Assembly (NCBI GenBank): GCA_035540635.1
Contig: DATLGH010000101.1
Span: 1-33,682, forward strand
Length of the DNA stretch: 33,682 nucleotides
From: Egibacteraceae bacterium
Lineage (GTDB): Bacteria > Actinomycetota > Nitriliruptoria > Euzebyales > Egibacteraceae
Direction: 5' to 3'
Positions 25,221 to 31,313 of the stretch are shown one piece after another (the stretch's first letter is position 1; every line of letters starts with the position of its first letter). Made by a program: the position numbers and the translations under genes. The notes beneath the pieces were generated by a model. That model searched no databases. It saw only the letters and a program-made list of their open reading frames with translations, and was not told the DNA's origin.

Positions 25221-26048
25221 TCATGCATGGTCGCGCGGCTGCAGGCCGACGTTGAGGCTGCCGGATCGGAAGCCGGCGAGGTCGAGCGTCGCGTAGCGCC
25301 AGCCGAGCTCGTGGAGCAGGGCCGCGAGCTCGTCGGCGAGCATCGCGGTCGGCTCCAGCAGGTGGCGGTCCACCTCGACGCGGGCGACCTCGCCGTGGTC
25401 ACGGACCCGCAGGTTGGCGTGCGCGCCGAGGCGGGAGCGCAGCCAGGCCTCGGCCCGCTCGATGCGCGACAGCCGCCCGGGCGTGACCTGCAGCCCGTAG
25501 ACCACCCGGCTCGCCAGGCACGCCGCCGCGGGCTTGTCCCACGTCGGCAGGCCCCGGCGCCGCGACAGCTCGCGCACGTCGTCCTTGCCGAGGCCGGCGT
25601 CGGCCAGCGGGGTGGCGACCCCGCGGTCCCTGGCAGCGCGCTGGCCGGGCCGGTGGTCGCCGAGGTCGTCGGTGACCGTGCCCACGGCGATCGTGGCTTC
25701 CGCAAAGCGCGCGGCGAGCGGCTCGAGGACGTCGAACAGCGCGCTCTTGCAGTGGAAGCAGCGGTCAGGGTCGTTGCGGCGGTACTCGGGGCGGTCGGCC
25801 TCGTCGGTGACCACCTCGACGTGGCGCACGCCGAGGCGCGCGGCGAGCGCAGCCGCATCGGCGCGCTCGCCGGCCGGCAGCGACGGGCTCACCGCCGTCG
25901 CGGCGAGCGCCCGCTCGCCGAGCACTTCGACGGCCACCGCGAGCAGGTACGACGAGTCGACGCCGCCCGAGTAGGCCACGACCAGCGCCCGGTGACCAGC
26001 GAGGATCCCGGCGAGGGTCCGCTCGCGCTCCTCGAGCAGGCTGTCCAT
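25221..26048 (-). CDS. larE: LarE-family ATP-dependent sulfur transferase
   Basis: 275 residues, the usual length. N-terminal PP-loop AYSGGVDSSYLLAVA (27-33) for ATP pyrophosphatase chemistry, then RCFHCKSALFDVL (C98, C101) and TWDKPAAACLASRVVYG. The last contains the conserved Cys (C178) that LarE sacrifices as the sulfur donor when building the nickel-pincer cofactor of lactate racemase. LarB and LarC are not in the window. The gene follows the sulfur-carrier gene by 44 nt on the same strand, so a role in delivering sulfur to that carrier, rather than Lar cofactor synthesis, is worth considering. A CACAAT box 6 nt before the ATG suggests that it also has its own leaderless promoter. Confidence 0.9.
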   Translation of the reverse strand: MDSLLEERERTLAGILAGHRALVVAYSGGVDSSYLLAVAVEVLGERALAATAVSPSLPAGERADAAALAARLGVRHVEVVTDEADRPEYRRNDPDRCFHCKSALFDVLEPLAARFAEATIAVGTVTDDLGDHRPGQRAARDRGVATPLADAGLGKDDVRELSRRRGLPTWDKPAAACLASRVVYGLQVTPGRLSRIERAEAWLRSRLGAHANLRVRDHGEVARVEVDRHLLEPTAMLADELAALLHELGWRYATLDLAGFRSGSLNVGLQPRDHA

Positions 26049-26054
26049 GGCCGG

Positions 26055-26060
26055 ATTGTG
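26055..26060 (-). promoter_or_regulatory. -10-like box CACAAT before larE
   Basis: CACAAT on the minus strand ends 6 nt before the ATG at 26048. It lies in the 44-nt gap after the sulfur-carrier gene and would let larE be transcribed independently. Confidence 0.35.
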
Positions 26061-26092
26061 CCAGGGCTCGGGCGCCGCAGCGCCGCGGGCGT

Positions 26093-26368
26093 TCAGCCCC
26101 CGGCCACCGCCGGGATGATCGACACGGTCGCGCCGTCGGGGACGGCGGTGGCGAGCCCGTCGACGAAGCGGATGTCCTCGTCGTCGACGAAGACGTTCAC
26201 GAATCGGCGGATGTTGCCGTCGCTGTCGAGGATCCGCCCCGCCAGCCCGGGGTGGGCGGCGTCGAGCGCCTTGACGACCTCCGCGACGGTCTGTCCCTCG
26301 ACGGTGACCGTTGCCTGGTCACCGGTCAGGGACCGCAGCGGGGTGGGGATGCGGACGGTGGCGGTCAC
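26093..26368 (-). CDS. MoaD/ThiS-family sulfur-carrier protein
   Basis: 91 residues from a GTG with GGAG 10 nt upstream. Ubiquitin-like beta-grasp pattern: TATVRIPTPLRSLTGDQATV, TVAEVVKALDAAHPGLAGRI, RFVNVFVDDEDIRFVDGLAT, ending VSIIPAVAGG. The C-terminal Gly-Gly is the site that is adenylated and converted to a thiocarboxylate in MoaD, ThiS and CysO. The GTG overlaps the TGA of the upstream threonine synthase-like gene (4 bp), so the two are translationally coupled. This is a sign of a shared pathway, as with CysO/CysM. No activating E1-like (MoeB/ThiF) gene is in the window. Similar MoaD-type carriers next to threonine synthase genes are common in actinobacteria. Confidence 0.9.
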   Translation of the reverse strand: MTATVRIPTPLRSLTGDQATVTVEGQTVAEVVKALDAAHPGLAGRILDSDGNIRRFVNVFVDDEDIRFVDGLATAVPDGATVSIIPAVAGG

Positions 26369-27618
26369 TGGGTGCTCTCCTGTTGCCGTTGCAGTGCGGT
26401 CTTGAAGTCGGCGAGGCCAGGAGCGACGGTGAACGTCGGCTCGAGGCGGCCGGCGACCGCGTCGAGCGTCTTCAGGCCCAGTCCGCTCACGACCGCGACG
26501 GTGCGCTCCTCCGGGTCGATGCGTCCGGACTCCGCGAGCTTCTTCGTCACGGCGATCGTGACACCGCCGGCCGTCTCGGCGAAGATGCCCTCGGTGCGGG
26601 CGAGCAGGCCCATGGCGTCGGCGAGCTCCACGTCGGTGACGTGCTCCATGGTTCCGCCGGTGCGACTCACCGCGTCGAGCGCGTAGTAGCCGTCGGCCGG
26701 GTTGCCGATCGCGAGCGACTTCGCGATGGTGTCGGGCTTCACCGGGCGGACCGCTCCCGAGCCGTCCTTGTAGGCGGTGACGATCGGGGCGCAGCCCTCG
26801 GGCTGTGCGCCGCTGATCCGCACCGGCGTGTCGGTGACGAGCTCCAGGGAGACGAGCTCGCTGAACGCCTTGTCGATCTTCACGAGCATCGACCCTGACG
26901 CCATCGGTGCGACGACGTGGTCGGGCAGCGACCACCCGAGCTGCTCGGCGATCTCGAACCCGAGCGTCTTCGAGCCCTCCGCGTAGTAGGGACGCACGTT
27001 CACGTTGACGAACGCCCACCCGAACTCACCCGCCACCTCCGCGCACAGCCGGTTGACGTCGTCGTAGTTGCCGTCGATGGCGACGAGGTTCGGCCCGTAC
27101 ACGGCGGTCGTGAGAATCTTCGCCTGCTCGAGGTCGGAGGGCACGAAGACGTACGCCTCCATGCCTGCGCGGGCGGCGTGCGCCGCGACGGAGTGCGCGA
27201 GGTTGCCGGTCGACGCGCACGCAGCGGTCGTGAAGCCGAGCTGGAGAGCCGCGCTCAGCGCGACGCTGACCACCCGGTCCTTGAAGCTGAACGACGGGTT
27301 GACCGTGTCGTTCTTCAGCCACAGGTCGCGCAGGCCGAGCGCCGCCCCGAGCCGGGGCGCGCGCACGAGCGGCGTCCAGCCGGCACCGAGGTCGACGCGA
27401 TTGTGCTCCGTCGACCCGGCCAGGACCGGCAGGAGGTCGGCGTAGCGCCAGATGCTGTCGGGACCGGTCTGGATCGCCTTGCGGGTCACGGCGCCGCGCA
27501 TGGCGTCGTAGTCGTAGACCACTTCGAGGGGGCCGAAGCAGAACTCGCAGACGTGGACGGCGGCGAGGTCCACCTCGGTGCCGCACTCGCGGCACTTGAG
27601 GCCCAGCACATAGCTCAC
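26365..27618 (-). CDS. thrC: Threonine synthase-like PLP enzyme (threonine synthase or O-phosphohomoserine-dependent homocysteine synthase)
   Basis: 417 residues from a GTG with AGGAG 7 nt upstream. The N-terminal zinc ribbon has two CxxC pairs (C9/C12, C24/C27). The fold-type II PLP domain shows WTPLVRAPRLG, the PLP lysine in NPSFSFKDRVVSVALSAA (K113), the phosphate loop ACASTGNLAHSVAAHAARAG, APMASGSMLVKIDKAF, and ETAGGVTIAVTKKL near the end. The standard role is making threonine from O-phosphohomoserine. Unusually, it sits under a SAM-I riboswitch and is translationally coupled to a sulfur carrier. These fit a homocysteine-forming relative that uses carrier-bound sulfide on O-phosphohomoserine. 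The sequence alone cannot separate the two activities, so the symbol reflects only the family. Confidence 0.88.
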   Translation of the reverse strand: MSYVLGLKCRECGTEVDLAAVHVCEFCFGPLEVVYDYDAMRGAVTRKAIQTGPDSIWRYADLLPVLAGSTEHNRVDLGAGWTPLVRAPRLGAALGLRDLWLKNDTVNPSFSFKDRVVSVALSAALQLGFTTAACASTGNLAHSVAAHAARAGMEAYVFVPSDLEQAKILTTAVYGPNLVAIDGNYDDVNRLCAEVAGEFGWAFVNVNVRPYYAEGSKTLGFEIAEQLGWSLPDHVVAPMASGSMLVKIDKAFSELVSLELVTDTPVRISGAQPEGCAPIVTAYKDGSGAVRPVKPDTIAKSLAIGNPADGYYALDAVSRTGGTMEHVTDVELADAMGLLARTEGIFAETAGGVTIAVTKKLAESGRIDPEERTVAVVSGLGLKTLDAVAGRLEPTFTVAPGLADFKTALQRQQESTQ

Positions 27619-27625
27619 TTTTGCG

Positions 27626-27691
27626 CTCCTGCTCCCGCGACAGCGGTGCCCCGATGTGCAGAAACCCTCCCGCTCGGGAGGGCTGTCGCGG
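27626..27691 (-). terminator. Expression platform of the SAM riboswitch: terminator hairpin nested in a longer helix
   Basis: On the minus strand CCCTCCC - GAGC - GGGAGGG (27682-27665) followed by TTT is a terminator-like hairpin. A flanking pair, CCGCGACAGC (27691-27682) and GCTGTCGCGG (27644-27635), is perfectly complementary over 10 bp and encloses it. The second arm ends 4 nt before the AGGAG ribosome-binding site (27630-27626) of the threonine synthase-like gene. Control could act on transcription, translation or both. Confidence 0.6.
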
Positions 27692-27698
27692 TGATCCA

Positions 27699-27796
27699 AC
27701 CATCTTCCCCCCGATAGGGGCCGGAGTTCGCACCTTCGCCAGGTGGCGTGGTTGCGGAGGCTTCGTCGGGCCGGTCCCTCGACCTCTCTTGATGGT
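27699..27796 (-). ncRNA. SAM-I (S-box) riboswitch
   Basis: The minus strand carries the complete S-box core in order: P1 arm CCATC, then AAGAGAGG, GAGGGACCGGCCC, GACGAAGCC, GCAACC, AAGGTGC, AACTCC and GAAGATGG, with P1 closing through GATGG. These conserved blocks form the SAM-binding pocket and kink-turn region. High SAM stabilises the aptamer and normally turns the downstream genes off. The regulated genes are the threonine synthase-like enzyme and its sulfur carrier. The promoter upstream is unclear; CTGTCA - 18 nt - GCATAT is the best weak candidate. Confidence 0.93.
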
Positions 27797-27917
27797 GATA
27801 TGCAGTTGTATCCCCCCACCCTGACAGGGCGCGCCATTCGGCGCAAGCCACCGGTGGCGTCGCCGCCGGCCCGGCCGCGTTTTGGGTGCGGATGTTCCAC
27901 CTTGGCATGCTCGCAGG

Positions 27918-28739
27918 GTGAGCCTCGCCGCCGATCTCGCGCGCCACCTCGCCGGCCTGCCGCCGGTGGAGGTCCTCTACACCGACCTCGACGGGACGTT
28001 GCTCGGCCCCGAGGGGTCGCTGCTGACCGCCTCGGACGGGCGACCGTCGGTGCGCGGCGCCCGCGCCCTCGTCGACGCCGCGACGGCGGGCATCACCGTC
28101 GTGCCGGTAAGCGGCAGACGACGTCGCCAGCTCGCCAACGACGCGAGGTTGATGGGCCTGCGCGACTACATCGCCGAGGCGGGCGGCACGGTGGTGCGCG
28201 GCGGGGAGGTCACCTACGAGTGGGGTTCGTGCCCCCGCGACCTCGCGGCCAACCCCCACGACGCGCTGGAGGCGGCGGGCGCGGTCGAGGCCCTGCTCAC
28301 CGCGTTCGCGGGCCGGCTGCGCCACTACGCGCCGTGGCACCTCGACCGGGAGGGCGGCCATCTGCTGCACGGCCTCGTCGACGTCGACGAGGCGAACGCC
28401 GTCCTCGCCGAGGCAGGGTGCCGGTGGGCCTACCTCGTCGACAACGGGGCCACGGGCGGGTGGCCCGGTCGGCGGGTCCGCGCGTACCACCTCCTGCCCC
28501 GGGGGGTCGGCAAGGCGACGGCGGTCGCTGACGACCTCGCCGCTCGCGGCCTGGACGCGACGCGGGCGGCGGCCTGCGGGGACTCCCTCGAGGACCTCAC
28601 GATCGCCCGCGCGGTCGGGACGTACTTCCTCGTCGCAAACGGCCATGGCGACATCGGCGAGCGCGTCTTCCGGATGCCCGGCGCCATGGGCGAGGGCTTC
28701 GCCGACGCCGTCGAGGCCCTCCTCGCCGCTCGCCGGTGA
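27918..28739 (+). CDS. HAD-superfamily (Cof-type) phosphatase
   Basis: 273 residues from a GTG. HAD motifs are intact: motif I VEVLYTDLDGTLLG (D23, D25), motif II VVPVSGRRRRQL, the motif III Lys in PRGVGKATAVADDLAA, and motif IV AACGDSLEDLTIA. The layout, with a cap inserted between motifs II and III, is that of Cof/mannosyl-3-phosphoglycerate phosphatase-like enzymes. These hydrolyse small sugar or acid phosphates in the cytoplasm. The specific substrate cannot be inferred. An upstream TTG in the same frame (27882) would add 12 residues with no ribosome-binding site. The 3' end lies 6 bp from the stop of the next, convergent gene. Confidence 0.88.
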   Translation: MSLAADLARHLAGLPPVEVLYTDLDGTLLGPEGSLLTASDGRPSVRGARALVDAATAGITVVPVSGRRRRQLANDARLMGLRDYIAEAGGTVVRGGEVTYEWGSCPRDLAANPHDALEAAGAVEALLTAFAGRLRHYAPWHLDREGGHLLHGLVDVDEANAVLAEAGCRWAYLVDNGATGGWPGRRVRAYHLLPRGVGKATAVADDLAARGLDATRAAACGDSLEDLTIARAVGTYFLVANGHGDIGERVFRMPGAMGEGFADAVEALLAARR

Positions 28740-28745
28740 GCGGCC

Positions 28746-29228
28746 CTACGGCCGCCAGGTGTACATCTCGTCGAGGAGGCCGCGGACGTCGCGGGCGCCC
28801 TGGCCGGCGCCGACCTCGCCCTGCAGCCGGTCGAGGTTGCGCTCGGTCGGCGCGAAGGACCACACGAGCGCGGCCGTGGCGATGACGCCGATGAGGATCG
28901 CGAGCGCCGGGTAGGGCCGGACGAACAGCGCGAAGAGGAAGGCGAGGAAGCCGGGCAGCTGCGCGGTCGCGATCTGCTGGAGGAAGCGCTCCCTGTAGCC
29001 GGCGGCGACGTCCTGCGCCGAGCCCGTTCGCCCGGAGTCGCGCCGCTGCAGCCGGCGGGTCCAGAACGCCGCGGCCGCGGTGGCGAGGATGACGACGAGC
29101 AGCCACACCCACTGCGCGGACGGGCGCAGGATCGGCCCCGCGGCGGTCACCGTCGCGGGGAACACGAGGATCACCCACCCGAAGGCGGCCGCCCCCGACA
29201 CCATCCGCAACGCTTGCAGACCCGACAC
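28746..29228 (-). CDS. Small membrane protein of unknown function
   Basis: 160 residues from a GTG with GGGGAG 7 nt upstream. An ATG eight codons later is an alternative. Hydrophobic segments: SGAAAFGWVILVFPATVTAA (~11-30), WVWLLVVILATAAAAFW (~40-56), LPGFLAFLFALFVRP (~90-104) and LAILIGVIATAALVW (~108-122), so probably four membrane helices. The middle loop is basic (RRLQRRDSGR). The tail is polar (LDRLQGEVGAGQGARDVRGL). No known domain recognised. Confidence 0.72.
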   Translation of the reverse strand: MSGLQALRMVSGAAAFGWVILVFPATVTAAGPILRPSAQWVWLLVVILATAAAAFWTRRLQRRDSGRTGSAQDVAAGYRERFLQQIATAQLPGFLAFLFALFVRPYPALAILIGVIATAALVWSFAPTERNLDRLQGEVGAGQGARDVRGLLDEMYTWRP

Positions 29229-29361
29229 CGCGCGCTCCCCATCCCTCTTGCCACCTGGGCTTTCCGCGACATCGTACCGGACGCCCCGGGGGGCGGATGG
29301 TGGCCAACCGGGAGCGCCCTGAGATCACGGCGCTCGAGCCGCGAGCGGTAGCGCCCGGGAA

Positions 29362-29997
29362 TCACGGCCGCCAGTCGGCGCCGAGGACGACGTGGAGGTG
29401 CACCTCCTCGGACAGCCCGGAGTTCGGGCGCCGCTCGACGACGCGCGGGTCGCGGGCCTGCAGGGCGCGAGCGGCGTCCTCGTGGCCGGCGCTGAAGAGC
29501 ACCGTCGTGGTGGCGTAGTCGGTCCGCGCGGGGTTGGTGGCGACGACGGTGTAGCCGAGGTCCTCGAGCGTCGCGACGAGCAGTTCGAGGTGGGGTGAGC
29601 CGCCGACCCCGTCGAGGACCTGGACGGTGGTCTCCTCAGGCGGGGGCGCGGCGGCGAGGACGTCGGCGTCGGGCGCCGGCGACTCGGGCTCGGGCTCGGG
29701 CTCGGCACGCGGAGTGTCCGGGTTGCCCTCGGCCGTGGGCTCGCGATCGCTCGCCGGGGGGGGCGTCGCGTCAGCCTGTCCGGGCAGCGTGGGGTCGGGT
29801 GCGGGGGCGGTTTCGTCGTCGTCGCTGCCTGGTGGGCCGAGCACGACCGGCCCGTCCGCGGAACGGCGGTCGACGTCGATGCTCGCCAGGGCGGCGAAGA
29901 CGCCGGCCACGAGGGCGAGGGCCCCGAGTGCCCGCAGGCCGGCCATTGCGAGCGAGCGCCAGAAGTGGCGGGCGTCCGGGTCGGCGTGTCGCCCCAT
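29362..29997 (-). CDS. LytR_C-domain membrane-anchored protein (VirR-like)
   Basis: 211 residues. A basic N-terminus and one membrane helix (LRALGALALVAGVFAALASI, ~21-40) are followed by an unstructured Pro/Glu/Asp linker with an EPEPEPE repeat (~55-120) and a C-terminal LytR_C domain (VQVLDGVGGSPHLELLVATL, then LGYTVVATNPARTDYATTTV and FSAGHEDAARALQAR). LytR_C domains are extracytoplasmic and bind cell-wall components. The DUF3263 gene lies 23 nt upstream, the arrangement of Rv0430-Rv0431 in Mycobacterium tuberculosis, where Rv0431 (VirR) controls vesicle release and envelope integrity. An equivalent role here is inference from synteny and domain layout. Confidence 0.85.
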   Translation of the reverse strand: MGRHADPDARHFWRSLAMAGLRALGALALVAGVFAALASIDVDRRSADGPVVLGPPGSDDDETAPAPDPTLPGQADATPPPASDREPTAEGNPDTPRAEPEPEPESPAPDADVLAAAPPPEETTVQVLDGVGGSPHLELLVATLEDLGYTVVATNPARTDYATTTVLFSAGHEDAARALQARDPRVVERRPNSGLSEEVHLHVVLGADWRP

Positions 29998-30020
29998 GCG
30001 CGAAGAATCCAGCCTGACCG

Positions 30021-30290
30021 TTACTGACCGGGGCGCTCACCGAGCGCGCCCTTGCCGCGCCGGCGGCTGCGCTCCTCGTGGCGCCGGCGCAGCCGCTTGA
30101 CCGTGAGCGGGTCGTAGGCGAGCGCTGCGGGCGTGGCGAGCAGCCGGTTCAGCAGCTGGTAGTAGCGCGCGGGGGTGATTCCGAAGGCGGCGCGGATCGC
30201 GGTGCCCTTGCGGCCTGCGTGGGCGGCCCAGTCACGCTCGAAGTCGAGCAGCGCGCGTTCCCGCTCGCCCAGGCCGGTCGGCGGTCTCAT
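30021..30290 (-). CDS. DUF3263-family small protein
   Basis: 89 residues from the ATG at 30290, with GAGGAG 11 nt upstream. The whole protein is one helical domain: LGERERALLDFERDWAAHAG, then GTAIRAAFGITPARYYQLLN and LLATPAALAYDPLTVKRLRR, with a basic tail (RRRHEERSRRRGKG). This is the DUF3263 pattern. Its HTH-like look and positive charge suggest nucleic-acid binding, but this is not established. It is paired with the LytR_C gene downstream (23-nt gap), a gene order kept in mycobacteria (Rv0430-Rv0431). Confidence 0.85.
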   Translation of the reverse strand: MRPPTGLGERERALLDFERDWAAHAGRKGTAIRAAFGITPARYYQLLNRLLATPAALAYDPLTVKRLRRRHEERSRRRGKGALGERPGQ

Positions 30291-30451
30291 CCCTGCGGAC
30301 GCTCCTCGGTCGGTTCCATGGGTCGAGTGTAGGCAGCGTGTGGCCGCACCCGAAGGAGGCGCTGCGCCCGCGGCCGTTGTCCGGGCCGTCGCCCCGGGCG
30401 CTGGAGCCCGGTGCGGGTGAGACGCTTGGGTGACCGCCACGGCCGCCCCGC

Positions 30452-30457
30452 TACCCT
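30452..30457 (+). promoter_or_regulatory. -10-like box TACCCT of the tRNA-Thr gene
   Basis: TACCCT lies 10 nt before the tRNA 5' end, a normal place for its -10. A -35 (TTGGGT, 20 nt upstream) is poorly spaced. Confidence 0.35.
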
Positions 30458-30467
30458 TTGCCTTGCC

Positions 30468-30541
30468 GCCGGGGTAGCTCAGCGAGGTAGAGCAGCGCTC
30501 TTGTAAAGCGAAGGTCAGGGGTTCGAATCCCCTCCCCGGCT
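30468..30541 (+). tRNA. trnT: tRNA-Thr (anticodon UGU)
   Basis: All arms fold: acceptor GCCGGGG/CCCCGGC, D stem GCTC/GAGC, anticodon stem with loop CTTGTAA (anticodon TGT at 30502-30504) and T arm AGGGG-TTCGAAT-CCCCT. The outermost anticodon-stem pair is a G-A mismatch. The discriminator is T, and no CCA is encoded. It decodes ACA (and probably ACG), rare codons in this GC-rich genome. Confidence 0.95.
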
Positions 30542-31313
30542 CTCGCGCTGACCAGCGGTTTTCCTCTCGAGCGGTCCTTCGAGGCTCTAACTGGAGCCCT
30601 GCAGACCCGCTTCTTGACGGGCTGGTGACGGGACTCCCCCGTTCGGCCGGTCTTGACGGGCCCTCCGACGCCTGCGCGGACGTCACCAGAGCGGGTGGTC
30701 GGTGATGGCCGGGGGAGCTCGCAGACTGCCCCGGAGCCGCGCGAGGCCCGCGACGTGATGGCGTTCGGCAGGCGCTGGTGTCGCTGGACCATGCCAACGC
30801 CGAATACCAGGCGCGCCGCGACGCCGACCGTGACCGGCGCCGCACGGTTGACTGCCACAACGTCTACGGCCGATCCGCAAGCGTCCGGGCCACCCCTGAC
30901 GGACCCTTCTGTGGACAAGCCCCACCGAGCCGCCAGACCACCGGACCCCCCATCCCTCCCAAGCATCGAAGATCCGGGGATATAGGAACCCTTCGGCACG
31001 GCGGAACGACCGTCGGGTATCTCACCTGTCGACGCTCGGTCGCCCACCCGGGAACGCCGGTCATCGCGCACCAGCCGGTGCCCGCCAGCCTGCCGCAGAA
31101 ACTGTCTTCTGTGGCAGAGGGGCTTGACGAAGTCAGCGATCCTCTCTCGGGGGCCAAGTTCGATTCGCGCGACGGCGGTTGATCGGCGGAAAGTGCTGCG
31201 GCTGCGTTTCACCGGCTGTGGCCTGCAACGCTGCAACGCCTTGGAGGGCTACCCCACACCAGCGGCGACCTATCTCCCTCAACGAGACGGATCTCGCAGG
31301 GCGTGCTTTGACT
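30542..31313. other. 772-bp stretch without a convincing gene, downstream of the tRNA
   Basis: Open frames here lack family motifs, good starts or consistent GC-rich third positions. The longest plus-strand candidate is 30778-31182, with a short DHANAEYQARRDADRDRRRT stretch that I do not recognise. Base composition is slightly less GC-rich than that of the neighbouring genes. No copy of the tRNA 3' end was found that would mark an integrated element. It may hold decayed mobile DNA next to the truncated gene and IS that follow. Confidence 0.4.

Noticed and set aside
30517-30541. tRNA-Thr 3' end as attachment site
   Set aside because: No second copy of the sequence and no integrase gene in the window.
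30291-30860. Upstream extension of the DUF3263 frame containing EPGRGFEPLTFALQERCS
   Set aside because: Same artefact in another frame across the tRNA. The DUF3263 protein starts at 30290.
30778-31182. 134-codon plus-strand open frame after the tRNA
   Set aside because: No start signal, no family motif and no coding-like codon pattern.
30451-31236. Minus-strand open frame ending in a GEGIRTPDLRFTRALLYLAE-like stretch
   Set aside because: This is the well-known false translation of a tRNA antisense strand. It covers the tRNA-Thr and carries no other family signal.
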